Shown: positions 32,701-41,956, counted from the stretch's first letter. The stretch is 64,000 nt of DNA from Streptomyces sp. AC512_CC834 (GCF_019049325.1 NZ_JAGMUO010000034.1:221764-285763), one strand, 5' to 3'. Translations and numbers: made by a program. Notes: generated by a model from the letters alone, not told the origin.

Positions 32701-33144
32701 ATGGCGCAGGTCGAGGCGGAGACGGAGCGGATCGTCGCAGCCGACGCGGAGAAGGTGTTCGACACCCTCGCCGACTACAGCGGCACCCGCGAGAAGCTGC
32801 TGCCCGAGCACTTCAGCGAGTACGAGGTCCGTGAGGGCGGCGACGGCGAGGGCACCCTCGTGCACTGGAAGCTCCAGGCCACCAGCAAGCGCGTCCGTGA
32901 CTGCCTGCTGGAGGTCGCCGAGCCGACCGACGGCGAGCTGGTCGAGAAGGACCGCAACTCCTCCATGGTCACCACCTGGCGGGTCACCCCGGCGGGCGAG
33001 GGCAAGTCTCGGGTCGTCGTCACCACCACCTGGCAGGGCGCCGGCGGCGTCGGCGGGTTCTTCGAGAAGACCTTCGCGCCCAAGGGGCTCGCCCGGATCT
33101 ACGACGCCATGCTCGCCAAGCTCGCCACCGAGGTCGAGAAGTAG
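32701..33144 (+). CDS. SRPBCC (START/Bet v1-like) family protein
   Basis: 147-residue single-domain SRPBCC protein with a hydrophobic pocket for a lipid, steroid-like or polyketide ligand; often called polyketide cyclase/dehydrase family without evidence of such activity. Typical start: VEAETERIVAADAEKVFDTLADY, and end: GGFFEKTFAPKGLARIYDAMLAKLATEVE, the long C-terminal helix. A GGAGG lies 7 nt before the ATG at 32701. It diverges from the radical SAM gene across 160 bp containing the LexA-like box. The function is unknown. Confidence 0.88.
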   Translation: MAQVEAETERIVAADAEKVFDTLADYSGTREKLLPEHFSEYEVREGGDGEGTLVHWKLQATSKRVRDCLLEVAEPTDGELVEKDRNSSMVTTWRVTPAGEGKSRVVVTTTWQGAGGVGGFFEKTFAPKGLARIYDAMLAKLATEVEK

Positions 33145-33294
33145 CCAAAGGGCAGGCAAGGGGCGGTCGTTGGCCGCCTCACCGGTTCGAGTGATCTCCG
33201 CGCGAACCCGGCCCGCTTCCGTAACTCGTCGCACTTGTTCGCAGTTGTCGCCTCAGGCGGCAAATGTGAGCAGGTGTGACGAGGGGAGCGGTAC

Positions 33295-35733
33295 ATGGGC
33301 GGGATCACTCTGGTGCAGGATCCGGTGCGGGACGAACCGGTCACCGCACCCCAGGCGCCACCCGAGCCACCCGCTCCGAAACCGGAGCCGGAGCCGGACG
33401 CCGGGCTGAGTCCGCGCCGCGTGCGGCTGGTCTTCGTCGGACTCATGCTGGCGCTGCTGCTCGCGGCGCTGGAGCAGATGATCGTCGCCACGGCGCTGCC
33501 GAAGATCGTCGGCGAGCTGCACGGCCTGGACAAGATGTCCTGGGCGATCACCGCCTACCTGCTCACCTCGACCGTCGGTCTGCCGATCTACGGCAAGCTC
33601 GGGGACCTCTTCGGCCGCAAAGGCGTCTTCCAGTTCGCGATCCTGGTCTTCGTCGTCGGCTCGGCGCTCGCCGGACGCGCGCAGACCATGGACCAGCTCA
33701 TCGCCTTCCGCGCGGTGCAGGGGGTCGGCGCGGGCGGCCTCATGATCGGCGTGCAGGCGATCATCGCGGACATCGTGCCGCCCCGCGAGCGCGGCCGGTT
33801 CATGGGCCTGATCGGCGCCGCCTTCGGACTCGCCTCGGTCGCGGGCCCGCTGCTGGGCGGCTACTTCACCGACCACCTCTCCTGGCGCTGGTGCTTCTAC
33901 ATCAACGTGCCCTTCGGCCTGCTCACCATGGCCGTCGTCGCCGTCGTCCTCAAACTGCCGAGGCCACAGGTCAAGCCGCGCCTCGACATCCTCGGCGCCC
34001 TGCTGCTCGCCGCCGCCTCCACCTGTCTGGTGCTGCTCACCAGTTGGGGCGGCACCGAGTACGAGTGGGGGTCGAAGGTCATCCTCGGGCTCGCCGCCGG
34101 AGCGGCCGGGTCCACCCTCCTCTTCCTGGTCGCCGAGCGCTTCGCGCCCGAACCGCTGATCCCGCTCAGGCTGTTCAAGGACGCCGTCTTCAACGTCACC
34201 GCCCTGGTCGGCCTCGTCATCGGCGTCGCCCTGTTCGGCGCCGCCAGCTACCTGCCGACCTTCCTGCAGATGGTCGACGGCGCCAGCGCCACCGAGTCCG
34301 GCCTGCTCATGCTGCCGATGATGGGCGGCATCGTCGGCGCCTCGATCATCTCCGGGCAGCTCATCAGCCGCACCGGGCACTACCGCGTCCACCCGATCCT
34401 CGGCAGCGCGCTGTCCGTCGTCGGCATGTGGCTGCTCTCCCGCCTCGACACCGACACCCCCCGGCTGCACTACAGCATCTGGATGGCCCTCCTCGGCGCC
34501 GGCATCGGCATGGTGATGCCGGTCCTGGTCCTCGCCGTGCAGAACTCCGTGCGTCCGGCCGACCTGGGCACCGCCACCAGCGCCAACAACTACTTCCGGC
34601 AGATCGGCGGCAGCGTCGGCGCGGCGATCTTCGGCACCCTCTTCGCGGGCCGGCTCACCGACGCCCTGGCCGACCGGATCCCCGCCGACGCGGGCGCCGG
34701 GCTTCCCGACGCCGAGGCCATCACCCCACAGCTCGTCCACTCCCTGCCCCCGGCGCTGCGCGACGCCTACATCGGGGCGTACGCCGACGCCATGCCGCGG
34801 ATCTTCCTCTACCTGGTGCCGGTGCTCGTCCTCGGGCTCCTCATCGCCCTCTTCCTCAAGGAGAAACCACTGGTGTCCCACAACGCCCCCGTCACCGAGC
34901 CGGAGACCGCGCAGGTCAACGCCCATGTCCCGCAGGCCAACGCCCACGTTCCGCAGGCCCGGTCGCCGTACGCCGCCGGCATCCCGGTCTGCGGCACGGT
35001 GCAGCACCCCGACGGCACCGTCGTGCCCCGCGCAGCGCTCACCCTCATCGACGTGGGCGGACAGCAGATCGGCCGGGGTGCCAGCGGCGACGACGGACGG
35101 TACGCGCTGGCCACGCCCGGCTCCGGGGCGTACGTCCTGATCGCCGCGGCCGGCGGCCACCAGCCGCAGGCGGTCTCCGTGACCGTCGGCGAACGCCCGG
35201 TGGAACTGGACGTGGTCCTCGGCGGCGCCGGGCGCCTGGCAGGCAGCGTGCTGACCGCCGACGGCAGCCCCGTGCGCGACGCGACGGTCACCCTCACCAA
35301 CGTCCACGGCGAGGTCGTCTCCACCACCCGCAGCGGCCGCGAGGGCGGCTACGTCATCACGGAGCTGGTGGCCGGCGAGTACACGCTCGCCGGCAGCGCC
35401 CCCGCCTTCCGTCCGGCCGCGCTGCCCGTCAGCGTCCAGGCCGCGCGGGAGACCCGCCAGGACGTCGAACTGGCCGGTGGCGCGGTGCTGCGCGGCACCG
35501 TGCGGGCCGGTGGCGGCCGGCTCGTGGAGGACGCCCGCGTGACCCTGCTCGACGCGGCGGGCAACGTGGTGGACACCCTCACCACCGGGCCCGACGGCAC
35601 CTTCCGGTTCATCGACCTGTCGTCCGGCGAGTACACCGTCATCGCGGCCGGATACCCGCCCGTCGCGACCGTGCTCCAGGTGGCGGGCGGCGGCCGCACG
35701 GAACGCGACCTCCAGCTCGGGCACGAGGACTGA
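33295..35733 (+). CDS. DHA2/EmrB-type MFS drug transporter fused to three carboxypeptidase-regulatory-like domains
   Basis: 812 residues. Residues 1-40 are Pro/Glu-rich. About 43-530 is a 14-segment proton-coupled multidrug exporter of the EmrB/QacA type, with [14 protein letters not shown] (motif A), the [13 protein letters not shown] region and [11 protein letters not shown] (motif C). A short linker contains the repeat [14 protein letters not shown]. Residues about 563-800 are three successive beta-sandwich repeats of about 80 residues ([51 protein letters not shown]), each with the DG-x-Y/F core of CarboxypepD_reg/CnaB-like folds. Standard 14-segment topology would place them in the cytoplasm, unlike most such domains. 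GAGGGGAG precedes the ATG. The substrate is unknown. Confidence 0.9.
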   Translation: MGGITLVQDPVRDEPVTAPQAPPEPPAPKPEPEPDAGLSPRRVRLVFVGLMLALLLAALEQMIVATALPKIVGELHGLDKMSWAITAYLLTSTVGLPIYGKLGDLFGRKGVFQFAILVFVVGSALAGRAQTMDQLIAFRAVQGVGAGGLMIGVQAIIADIVPPRERGRFMGLIGAAFGLASVAGPLLGGYFTDHLSWRWCFYINVPFGLLTMAVVAVVLKLPRPQVKPRLDILGALLLAAASTCLVLLTSWGGTEYEWGSKVILGLAAGAAGSTLLFLVAERFAPEPLIPLRLFKDAVFNVTALVGLVIGVALFGAASYLPTFLQMVDGASATESGLLMLPMMGGIVGASIISGQLISRTGHYRVHPILGSALSVVGMWLLSRLDTDTPRLHYSIWMALLGAGIGMVMPVLVLAVQNSVRPADLGTATSANNYFRQIGGSVGAAIFGTLFAGRLTDALADRIPADAGAGLPDAEAITPQLVHSLPPALRDAYIGAYADAMPRIFLYLVPVLVLGLLIALFLKEKPLVSHNAPVTEPETAQVNAHVPQANAHVPQARSPYAAGIPVCGTVQHPDGTVVPRAALTLIDVGGQQIGRGASGDDGRYALATPGSGAYVLIAAAGGHQPQAVSVTVGERPVELDVVLGGAGRLAGSVLTADGSPVRDATVTLTNVHGEVVSTTRSGREGGYVITELVAGEYTLAGSAPAFRPAALPVSVQAARETRQDVELAGGAVLRGTVRAGGGRLVEDARVTLLDAAGNVVDTLTTGPDGTFRFIDLSSGEYTVIAAGYPPVATVLQVAGGGRTERDLQLGHED

Positions 35734-35743
35734 GAGACCGGTT

Positions 35744-35769
35744 CACCGGCGCACGGGCGCGCGCCGGTG
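35744..35769 (+). terminator. terminator after the MFS fusion gene
   Basis: Perfect 9-bp stem CACCGGCGC (35744-35752) / GCGCCGGTG (35761-35769) with an 8-nt loop, 11 nt after the stop codon. No T tract. Confidence 0.65.
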
Positions 35770-35881
35770 TGTCCGCGTGCCACCAATTCCCCCGTTGCCG
35801 CACATGGTCACCGGACGCCGCCGTACGGTGGTGACGGCGACACAGATCTTGCGGAGCCGTGGGCAGAGAGGGCCTGACGCC

Positions 35882-38401
35882 ATGGACCATGGCACCGAGC
35901 GGGACGCACCTCCCGGCCATCGAGCCGGACCCGGCGCCGTGCCGGCCGACCCCGTGGCGGGGCGTGTCCCGCTGGCCGTCGTCGTGGTGGACCGGGACGG
36001 ACTGGTCTCCCACTGGAGCCGGGGCGCACGACGGCTGTTCGCGCTGCCCAAGGAGGAGGCGATCGGCCGGCCCGCCCCGGACCTGCTGCCGGTTTCGGGC
36101 GTGCTCCCCGAGGACGGGGAGCAGACCGAGAACATCACCGGGTACGGCTCGTACGCGCCCTACGACGGCCTCGGGCCCGGCCTGGAGTCCTCCCTGGACG
36201 GCCATCTGTCCTACCCGGCGGCCGGCCGCGCCCGGCTGACCGTGCCGGCCGACGACCGCGTCGACGTGCTGTGGTGGGCGTATCCCCTGGTGGGGCCCGG
36301 CCGGGAGCGACTGCTCGTGCTCGCCGCCGACGCGGACGGGCTGCGGCGGGACTACGCCGACTCCGACCCGGACGCCGGGGCGGCCACCGTCGAGCGGATC
36401 GCGCCGGGCTTCGCGCTGCACACCGACTTCCCCGGTAGCGAGGAACTCGCTCGCCGCCTCCCCGAGATCCTGCCCAGCATGAGCGTCGGCGAGAGCGCCC
36501 GCATCGTCGCACAGGTCCTCGAACTGGGCTATCCCGTCCTGGAGTTCAGCCAGAACGACCGGGTGCCCGTCACCCCCGACTGGGGCGTGCCCCGGCGCGT
36601 TGAGCGCCGGGCGCGTCGTGAGCGGGCCGCGCGGGCACTGGCGGCCGGTGAGCCGGTGCCGGACGGCCTGCGGGACGAGGCCGAGGACCTGGAGTACGCC
36701 GCCGTCCGCGAACGCCTGGAGTTCCTCAACGAGGTGAGCGGCGCGATCGGCACCTCGCTCGACCTCTCGCAGACCATCGTCGAGGTGAGCCGGGCCGTCG
36801 TCCCCCGCTTCACCGACGTCGCCGGCACCTATCTGCGCGAACAGGTCGTGGCCGGCGAGGGCTTTTCCGACGGGGTGCCCGACACGACGACGATGTGGCA
36901 CCGGGTCGCCCTGGAACACACCGACGAACCCGGCCGCTGGGACGACGTCGTACCGGTCGGCGAGGCCATGCCGTTCCCGGCGCACACCCCCTTCTTCCAG
37001 TGCATGACCAGCGGCGAGCCGGTCCTCGTGCCCCGCATCACCGAGGAGATGGGCCACGCCATCGCCTCCCAGTTCGAGAAGCGGGACATCCGGCCGCTCA
37101 TCACGGGCCGCTCGATGCTGCTGGTGCCCCTGAAGGCACGCAATGTCGTCCTCGGCTTCATGATCCTGCTCCGCCACCCCGAGCGGCCCGTCTTCAACGA
37201 CATGGACCGCGTCACCGGCGCCGAACTCGCCGCCCGCGCGGGCCTCGTCCTCGACAACGCTCGCATGTACACCCACCAGGAGAACGTCGCCGAGACGCTC
37301 CAGGACAGCATGCTGCCGCACATCCCCGCGCGCATGGCCGGCTGCGACATCGCCACCCGCTACCTGCCGGGCACCCTCCTCGGCCGGGTCGGCGGCGACT
37401 GGTTCGACTCGGTCAAGCTGCCCGGCGCCCGCACCGCCCTCGTCGTCGGCGACGTCATGGGCCACGGACTGAACTCCGCCGCGATGATGGGCCAGTTGCG
37501 CACCGCCGTACAGACCATGGCCGGCCTCGACCTGCCCCCGGCCCAGCTCCTGCGCAACCTCGACGACCTCGCTCAGCGGCTCGGCGACACCCACCTCGCG
37601 ACCTGCCTGTACGCCGTGTACGACCCGATCGCCGGTGAAGTGCACCTCGCCAACGCCGGTCACATCCCGCCCGTCCTGGTCCGTGCCGAGGACGGCGTCA
37701 GCGAGCTGATCGACCTGCCGACGGGGGCGCCGATCGGCGTCGGAGGGGTGCCCTTCGAGTCGGTACGCGTGCCGGTGGCGCCCGGCGACCGGCTGGTGAT
37801 GTGCACCGACGGCCTGGTGGAGGTGCGGGGCGAGGACATCGGCGTCGGCCTCGCCACGCTCTGCGAGTCCGCCGCCCACCCGGCCGCGTCCATGGACGAC
37901 GCCTGCGACACCATCATCCGCGCCCTGGGCACCCGCGGCGGCCGCAAGGACGACGTCGCCCTGCTGATGGCCCGGCTGACCGGCATCGAGCCCGACGCCG
38001 TCGCCGCATGGCGCCTCGCCCGCGACCCGGCCGAGGTGGGCCGCGCCCGCGCGGCGGTCCGCGAGCAACTCCACGACTGGGGGCTGCCGAAGCTGGCCGG
38101 CCCCGCGGAGCTGATGGTCAGCGAACTCGTCACCAACGCCCTGCGCCACTCCCACGCCAGGCCCGTCGAACTGCGCCTGGTGCGCGCCGACACGCTGCTG
38201 TGCGAGGTGGACGACGACGACCACGAACTGCCCGCGCTCAAGAGCGCGGGCCCCGACGACGAAACCGGCCGCGGCCTGCGCGTCGTCAGCACCCTCGCCC
38301 GCGAATGGGGCGCGAGCCGCACCAACGCGGGCAAAACCGTCTGGTTCGAACTGACACTGCCCGCCCGGTACCGCTACCCCGGCGCGCCGGGCGAGCGCTA
38401 G
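35882..38401 (+). CDS. PAS-GAF-SpoIIE phosphatase-HATPase signalling protein
   Basis: 839-residue soluble regulator. Residues about 15-115 are PAS-like (VPLAVVVVDRDGLVSHWSRGARRLFALP). About 290-480 is a GAF domain (EFLNEVSGAIGTSLDLSQTIVEVSR through LVLDNARMYT). About 485-695 is a PP2C-type SpoIIE phosphatase with metal motifs VGGDWFD (about 503), VGDVMGHG (about 522), NAGHIPPVL and GRKDDVALL. About 715-830 is a GHKL ATPase/anti-sigma module (ELVTNALRHS near 748, GRGLRVVSTLA). This architecture fits partner-switching control of stress or developmental sigma factors: the phosphatase acts on an anti-anti-sigma protein and the kinase part may phosphorylate one. The ATG at 35882 is chosen over upstream ATGs because the PAS alignment starts shortly after it. 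No transmembrane segment. Confidence 0.93.
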   Translation: MDHGTERDAPPGHRAGPGAVPADPVAGRVPLAVVVVDRDGLVSHWSRGARRLFALPKEEAIGRPAPDLLPVSGVLPEDGEQTENITGYGSYAPYDGLGPGLESSLDGHLSYPAAGRARLTVPADDRVDVLWWAYPLVGPGRERLLVLAADADGLRRDYADSDPDAGAATVERIAPGFALHTDFPGSEELARRLPEILPSMSVGESARIVAQVLELGYPVLEFSQNDRVPVTPDWGVPRRVERRARRERAARALAAGEPVPDGLRDEAEDLEYAAVRERLEFLNEVSGAIGTSLDLSQTIVEVSRAVVPRFTDVAGTYLREQVVAGEGFSDGVPDTTTMWHRVALEHTDEPGRWDDVVPVGEAMPFPAHTPFFQCMTSGEPVLVPRITEEMGHAIASQFEKRDIRPLITGRSMLLVPLKARNVVLGFMILLRHPERPVFNDMDRVTGAELAARAGLVLDNARMYTHQENVAETLQDSMLPHIPARMAGCDIATRYLPGTLLGRVGGDWFDSVKLPGARTALVVGDVMGHGLNSAAMMGQLRTAVQTMAGLDLPPAQLLRNLDDLAQRLGDTHLATCLYAVYDPIAGEVHLANAGHIPPVLVRAEDGVSELIDLPTGAPIGVGGVPFESVRVPVAPGDRLVMCTDGLVEVRGEDIGVGLATLCESAAHPAASMDDACDTIIRALGTRGGRKDDVALLMARLTGIEPDAVAAWRLARDPAEVGRARAAVREQLHDWGLPKLAGPAELMVSELVTNALRHSHARPVELRLVRADTLLCEVDDDDHELPALKSAGPDDETGRGLRVVSTLAREWGASRTNAGKTVWFELTLPARYRYPGAPGER

Positions 38402-38655
38402 ACGTCGCCGCGCTGTCGCGCCGCCTTGCGTTGCAGGGACTCGCGCCGGGTGCGCAGTTCGTGCTGCCGCCGTCGGCTCTTCTTGCGCCGCTCGGCCCGC
38501 GCGCGAGCGCGCGGATCCCTGAGTTTCGTGTGGTCGAGCCTCGTCAAATACCACATGAGGCCGCAGAAAAGGGCCAGGAGTGTCACGCCCAGGACGGCGG
38601 CGACCACAGGCGGCATGTCCGCGACCTCGATGTCCCGGTACCTTCCGACGTTCAT
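38398..38655 (-). CDS. small membrane protein with basic C-terminal helix
   Basis: 85 residues. One membrane segment (about 15-37, PPVVAAVLGVTLLALFCGLMWYL), then a strongly basic tail (about 46-84) with many Arg/Lys (RARARAERRKKSRRRQHELRTR), likely a cytoplasmic helix that could bind nucleic acid, acidic lipid or an acidic protein. No family recognised. Its stop overlaps the phosphatase stop by 4 bp on the opposite strand, so the two genes converge. The ATG at 38655 is the longest; an internal ATG at residue 14 is the alternative start. Confidence 0.65.
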   Translation of the reverse strand: MNVGRYRDIEVADMPPVVAAVLGVTLLALFCGLMWYLTRLDHTKLRDPRARARAERRKKSRRRQHELRTRRESLQRKAARQRGDV

Positions 38656-38848
38656 TCGCTGCCCCGCCCCCGTTGCCCCGCACCCGACCGGCGTAATCTA
38701 CCGGACCCGCCGCCGGCCGAGACCGCCCCGGCGCGAACGACCGGTGAAGGAATGCGCCGGGCGCTTGTGGCCGTGCGCGGGGCGCGATACACCGTACGGA
38801 CCCGTCGTCGTCGACGGGCCGTACGTCGTCGCACGTGGGGAGACGGGC

Positions 38849-39574
38849 ATGAGCGTGACGAGTCGGTACCGGGACGCCTGGGAGAGCTTCTGGAACGAGG
38901 CCCCCGAGGATCAGGGGGCGGTGTTCTGGGACGCGGAGCCGATGCTCACCGCGGGCCGTCACCTCGCCCACTTCGAACCGCACCTGACCGACCCCGGTCT
39001 GCCGCTGATCGACCTCGGCTGCGGCAACGGCACCCAGACCCGCTACTTCGCCGAACGCTTCCCGCACGTCGTCGGCGCCGACCTCTCCGCCGCCGCCCTC
39101 GACCACGCCCGCCACGCCGACCCGGCCGGGCTGGCGGCCTACCGGCAACTGGACGCGGCCGACAAGTCCGAGGCGGAGACACTGCACGCGGAGCTGGGCG
39201 ACGCCAACGTCTATGTGCGGGGCGTCCTGCACCAGTGCGAGCCCGACGACCGGCAACCCCTGGCCGACGCCCTCGCCGCGCTCCTCGGCGAACGCGGCCG
39301 CGCGTTCCTGGCCGAGCCCTCCCAGGGGGCCAAGACCGTCCTGACGGCCATCGCCCAGGGCCCCGACGGCCCGCCGGCCAAACTCGCCCCGGTTCTCCGC
39401 CACGGGCTGACCCCCGCGGCGGTGCCCGACGAGGCGGTGCCGGAGTACCTGCGCGCGGCCGGACTCACCGTCCTGGCGAGCGGCGAACTCCCGCTGATCA
39501 CCACGGAGTACACGACGGACGGCACCCGGATCGAGCTGCCGTCGACGTGGGTGGTGGCGGGGCGTGGTGCGTGA
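38849..39574 (+). CDS. class I SAM-dependent methyltransferase
   Basis: 241-residue methyltransferase. Motif I is PLIDLGCGNGTQTRYFAERFP (about 50-70), the acidic end of strand 2 is VVGADLSAAALDHAR, and QLDAADKSEAETLH lies in the adenine-binding region. The C-terminal half is unremarkable and the acceptor is unknown. The ATG at 38849 follows GGGGAGA 5 nt upstream. The last codons run into a 12-bp tandem repeat, with the stop codon inside the first unit. The gene is not obviously coupled to the peptidase operon downstream. Confidence 0.88.
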   Translation: MSVTSRYRDAWESFWNEAPEDQGAVFWDAEPMLTAGRHLAHFEPHLTDPGLPLIDLGCGNGTQTRYFAERFPHVVGADLSAAALDHARHADPAGLAAYRQLDAADKSEAETLHAELGDANVYVRGVLHQCEPDDRQPLADALAALLGERGRAFLAEPSQGAKTVLTAIAQGPDGPPAKLAPVLRHGLTPAAVPDEAVPEYLRAAGLTVLASGELPLITTEYTTDGTRIELPSTWVVAGRGA

Positions 39575-39611
39575 CGTGGTGCGAGACGTGGTGCGAGACG
39601 TGGCGTCTGAC
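39564..39611 (+). repeat. 12-bp tandem repeat spanning the methyltransferase stop codon
   Basis: GTGGTGCGTGAC (39564-39575), GTGGTGCGAGAC twice (39576-39587, 39588-39599) and the degenerate GTGGCGTCTGAC (39600-39611). The TGA stop at 39572-39574 lies in unit 1; units 2 and 3 have AGA at that place. Confidence 0.9.
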
Positions 39612-39626
39612 CAGGGCTGACCTGTT

Positions 39627-39642
39627 ATTGGTCTGGACCGGT
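39627..39642. promoter_or_regulatory. DasR-responsive-element-like palindrome (dre)
   Basis: ATTGGTCTGGACCGGT matches 13 of 16 positions of ACTGGTCTAGACCAGT, the site bound by the GntR-family N-acetylglucosamine regulator DasR in Streptomyces. It ends 57 bp before the D-aminopeptidase start and about 42 bp before a -10 box. A related HutC-type GntR protein could use the same core GGTCT-N-GACC. Confidence 0.6.
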
Positions 39643-39684
39643 GAGAGTTTTCCACAGGCCTGGCTGCGGTTCGGCGCGACCGCG

Positions 39685-39690
39685 TAACGT
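39685..39690 (+). promoter_or_regulatory. -10 box of the peptidase operon, leaderless layout
   Basis: TAACGT followed by 8 nt and the ATG at 39699; there is no Shine-Dalgarno sequence. The DasR-like site lies upstream of the expected -35. Confidence 0.45.
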
Positions 39691-39698
39691 GACGCCAC

Positions 39699-40532
39699 AT
39701 GAAGATCCTCATCAGTGCCGACATGGAAGGCGCCACCGGCGTCACCTGGCCGGCCGACGTGCTGCCGGGGACGCCGCAGTGGGAGCGCTGCCGGTCGATG
39801 TTCACCTCCGACGTGAACGCGGCCGCGCTGGGCCTCTACGACGGCGGTGCCGACGAGGTGCTGGTCAACGAGGCGCACTGGAGTATGCGCAACCTGCTCC
39901 TGGAGCAACTCGACGAGCGGACGCAGATGCTCACCGGGCGGCACAAGGCGCTGTCCATGGTCGAGGGCGTCCAGCACGGGGACGTGGACGGCATCGCGTT
40001 CGTCGGATATCACGCGGGCGCCGGCATGGAGGGCGTCCTCGCGCACACCTACCTCGCCAACCAGCTCACCGGCGTGTGGCTGAACGACGTACGGGCCAGT
40101 GAGGGTCTGCTCAACGCCCACGTGGTCGCCGAGTACGGGGTGCCGGTGGTGCTGGTCACCGGGGACGACGTGGCGTGCGAGGACGCGCTCGGGTACGCGC
40201 CGGAGGCGCGGAAGGTCGCCGTGAAGGACCATGTCTCGCGGTACGCGGCCGTCTGCCGTACGCCGGCCAGGACCGCCGCCGACATCCGGGCGGCGGCCAA
40301 GGAGGCGGCGGCGCTCGCGGTGCGGCACGAGCCGGTGAGCGGCGGGCCGTTCACCCTCGCCCTGGAGTTCGACGCCGAGCACCTGGCGGCGGCCTCGACC
40401 GTGGTGCCCGGCGTGGCGCAGGTCGGGGAGCGGAAGGTGGCGTACACCCACGAGACCATGTTCGAGGCGATCCGGACGTTCAAGGCGGTCACCACGATCG
40501 TCTCGGCGGCGGTGGAGGAGCAGTATGGCTGA
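39699..40532 (+). CDS. M55-family D-aminopeptidase (DppA type)
   Basis: 277-residue zinc peptidase; the Bacillus relative DppA cleaves D-Ala-D-Ala and D-Ala-Gly-Gly. Metal-site residues are in the N-terminal ISADMEGATGV (Asp8, Glu10), VNEAHW (His about 60) and FVGYHAGAG (His about 106); the KVAVKDHVSRYAAV and FDAEHLAAASTVVPGV regions also fit M55. It is intracellular, with no signal peptide. It is first of five tightly packed genes for peptidases, so the substrate is probably an imported D-amino-acid-containing peptide such as a muropeptide. Overlaps the next gene by 8 bp. Confidence 0.94.
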   Translation: MKILISADMEGATGVTWPADVLPGTPQWERCRSMFTSDVNAAALGLYDGGADEVLVNEAHWSMRNLLLEQLDERTQMLTGRHKALSMVEGVQHGDVDGIAFVGYHAGAGMEGVLAHTYLANQLTGVWLNDVRASEGLLNAHVVAEYGVPVVLVTGDDVACEDALGYAPEARKVAVKDHVSRYAAVCRTPARTAADIRAAAKEAAALAVRHEPVSGGPFTLALEFDAEHLAAASTVVPGVAQVGERKVAYTHETMFEAIRTFKAVTTIVSAAVEEQYG

Positions 40533-41871
40533 GCAGTACACGGACACGGATACGGGAACGGATACGGGCACGGGCGCGCAGGCGCTGGACGAGGTCGTCC
40601 GGTTCACCTCCGAGCTGATCCGCATCGACACCACGAACCGGGGCGGCGGCGACTGCCAGGAGCGGCCGGCCGCCGAGTACGCCGCCGCGCGGCTCGCCGA
40701 GGCGGGGATCGAGCCCACCCTGCTGGAGCGGACCAAGGGCCGCACCAACGTCGTGGCCCGAATCGAGGGCACCGACCCGTCGGCCGACGCGCTGCTCGTG
40801 CACGGTCACCTGGACGTGGTGCCCGCCGAGGCCGACGACTGGAGCGTGCACCCGTTCTCCGGCGAGATCCGCGACGGAGTCGTCTGGGGGCGCGGCGCCG
40901 TCGACATGAAGAACATGGACGCGATGATCCTCGCCGTCGTGCGCGACTGGGCCCGCAACGGGGTTCGGCCCCGGCGCGACGTCGTGATCGCCTTCACCGC
41001 GGACGAGGAGGCCAGCGCCGAGGACGGATCCGGCTTCCTCGCCGACCGGCACGCCGCACTGTTCGAGGGCTGTACCGAGGGCGTCAGCGAGTCCGGCGCC
41101 TTCACCTTCCACGACGGGGCCGGCCGGCAGTTCTATCCTATCGCCGCGGGCGAGCGCGGCACGGGCTGGCTCAAGCTCACCGCGCACGGGCGGGCCGGAC
41201 ACGGCTCGAAGGTGAACCGGGAGAACGCCGTCACCCGGCTCGCCGCCGCCGTCACCCGCATCGGCGCCCACGAGTGGCCGCTGCGCCTGACCCCGACCGT
41301 GAGCGCCGCCCTGACCGAGATCGCCGCCGTCTACGGCATCGAGACCGACCTGAGCGACGTCGACGCGCTGCTGGACAAGCTCGGGCCCGCGGCCAAGCTC
41401 GTCGAGGCCACCGTCCGCAACAGCGGCAACCCGACCATGCTGGCCGCCGGCTACAAGGTCAACGTCGTCCCGGGCGAGGCCGTCGCCCACGTCGACGGGC
41501 GGTTCCTGCCGGGCGGCGAGGACGAGTTCCGCGACACCCTCGACCGGCTCACCGGGCCGGACGTGGACTGGGAGTTCGCCCACCGCGAGGTCGCCCTCCA
41601 GGCGCCGGTGGACTCGCCGACGTACGCGGGGATGCGCGCGGCCGTCGAGGAGTTCGCCCCGGAGGGGCACGTGGTGCCGTACTGCATGTCCGGCGGCACC
41701 GACGCCAAGCAGTTCTCGCGGCTCGGCATCACCGGCTACGGCTTCGCGCCGCTGAAGCTGCCCGAGGGCTTCGACTACCAGGCCCTCTTCCACGGCGTGG
41801 ACGAAAGGGTCCCCGTCGAGGCGCTGCACTTCGGCGTCCGCGTCCTGGACCGCTTCCTGCGCACGGCCTAG
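40525..41871 (+). CDS. M20/M25/M40-family metallopeptidase (ArgE/DapE-like)
   Basis: 448-residue di-zinc amidohydrolase or dipeptidase. Zinc-site motifs: LLVHGHLDVVPAE (about 91-103), GRGAVDMKNMDAM (about 123-135) and the catalytic FTADEEASAEDGSG (about 154-167), plus YCMSGGTDAKQFS and a late His region FHGVDERVPVE. The first 18 residues carry a TDTDTGTDTGTG run encoded by a short DNA repeat (40540-40575), probably a disordered extension. Start overlaps the D-aminopeptidase stop by 8 bp. Likely an exo- or dipeptidase in the same degradation route; desuccinylase or acetylornithine activities are less likely from context. Confidence 0.93.
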   Translation: MAEQYTDTDTGTDTGTGAQALDEVVRFTSELIRIDTTNRGGGDCQERPAAEYAAARLAEAGIEPTLLERTKGRTNVVARIEGTDPSADALLVHGHLDVVPAEADDWSVHPFSGEIRDGVVWGRGAVDMKNMDAMILAVVRDWARNGVRPRRDVVIAFTADEEASAEDGSGFLADRHAALFEGCTEGVSESGAFTFHDGAGRQFYPIAAGERGTGWLKLTAHGRAGHGSKVNRENAVTRLAAAVTRIGAHEWPLRLTPTVSAALTEIAAVYGIETDLSDVDALLDKLGPAAKLVEATVRNSGNPTMLAAGYKVNVVPGEAVAHVDGRFLPGGEDEFRDTLDRLTGPDVDWEFAHREVALQAPVDSPTYAGMRAAVEEFAPEGHVVPYCMSGGTDAKQFSRLGITGYGFAPLKLPEGFDYQALFHGVDERVPVEALHFGVRVLDRFLRTA

Positions 41872-41884
41872 GACCCGACCGGCA

Positions 41885-41940
41885 CGGAGCAGCAGACGCG
41901 GAGCAGCAGACGCGGATCATTGGACGCGGAGCAGTGGACA
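41885..41940 (+). repeat. 14-bp tandem repeat between M20 and S9 genes
   Basis: CGGAGCAGCAGACG at 41885-41898 and 41899-41912, then diverged CGGATCATTGGACG (41913-41926) and CGGAGCAGTGGACA (41927-41940), filling most of the 85-bp spacer up to the ribosome site AGGAGTTGGAGG of the S9 gene. Confidence 0.9.
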
Positions 41941-41956
41941 AGGAGTTGGAGGACAA

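Noticed and set aside
31492..33234. Long in-frame extension before the ABM-fold gene
   Set aside because: It overlaps the radical SAM gene antisense-like in another frame and lacks homology features; ATG 31491 gives a normal 99-residue protein.
35639..39805. 1388-codon open frame on the minus strand
   Set aside because: Antisense to the MFS end, the SpoIIE phosphatase, and the methyltransferase; low-complexity composition typical of high-GC mirror frames.
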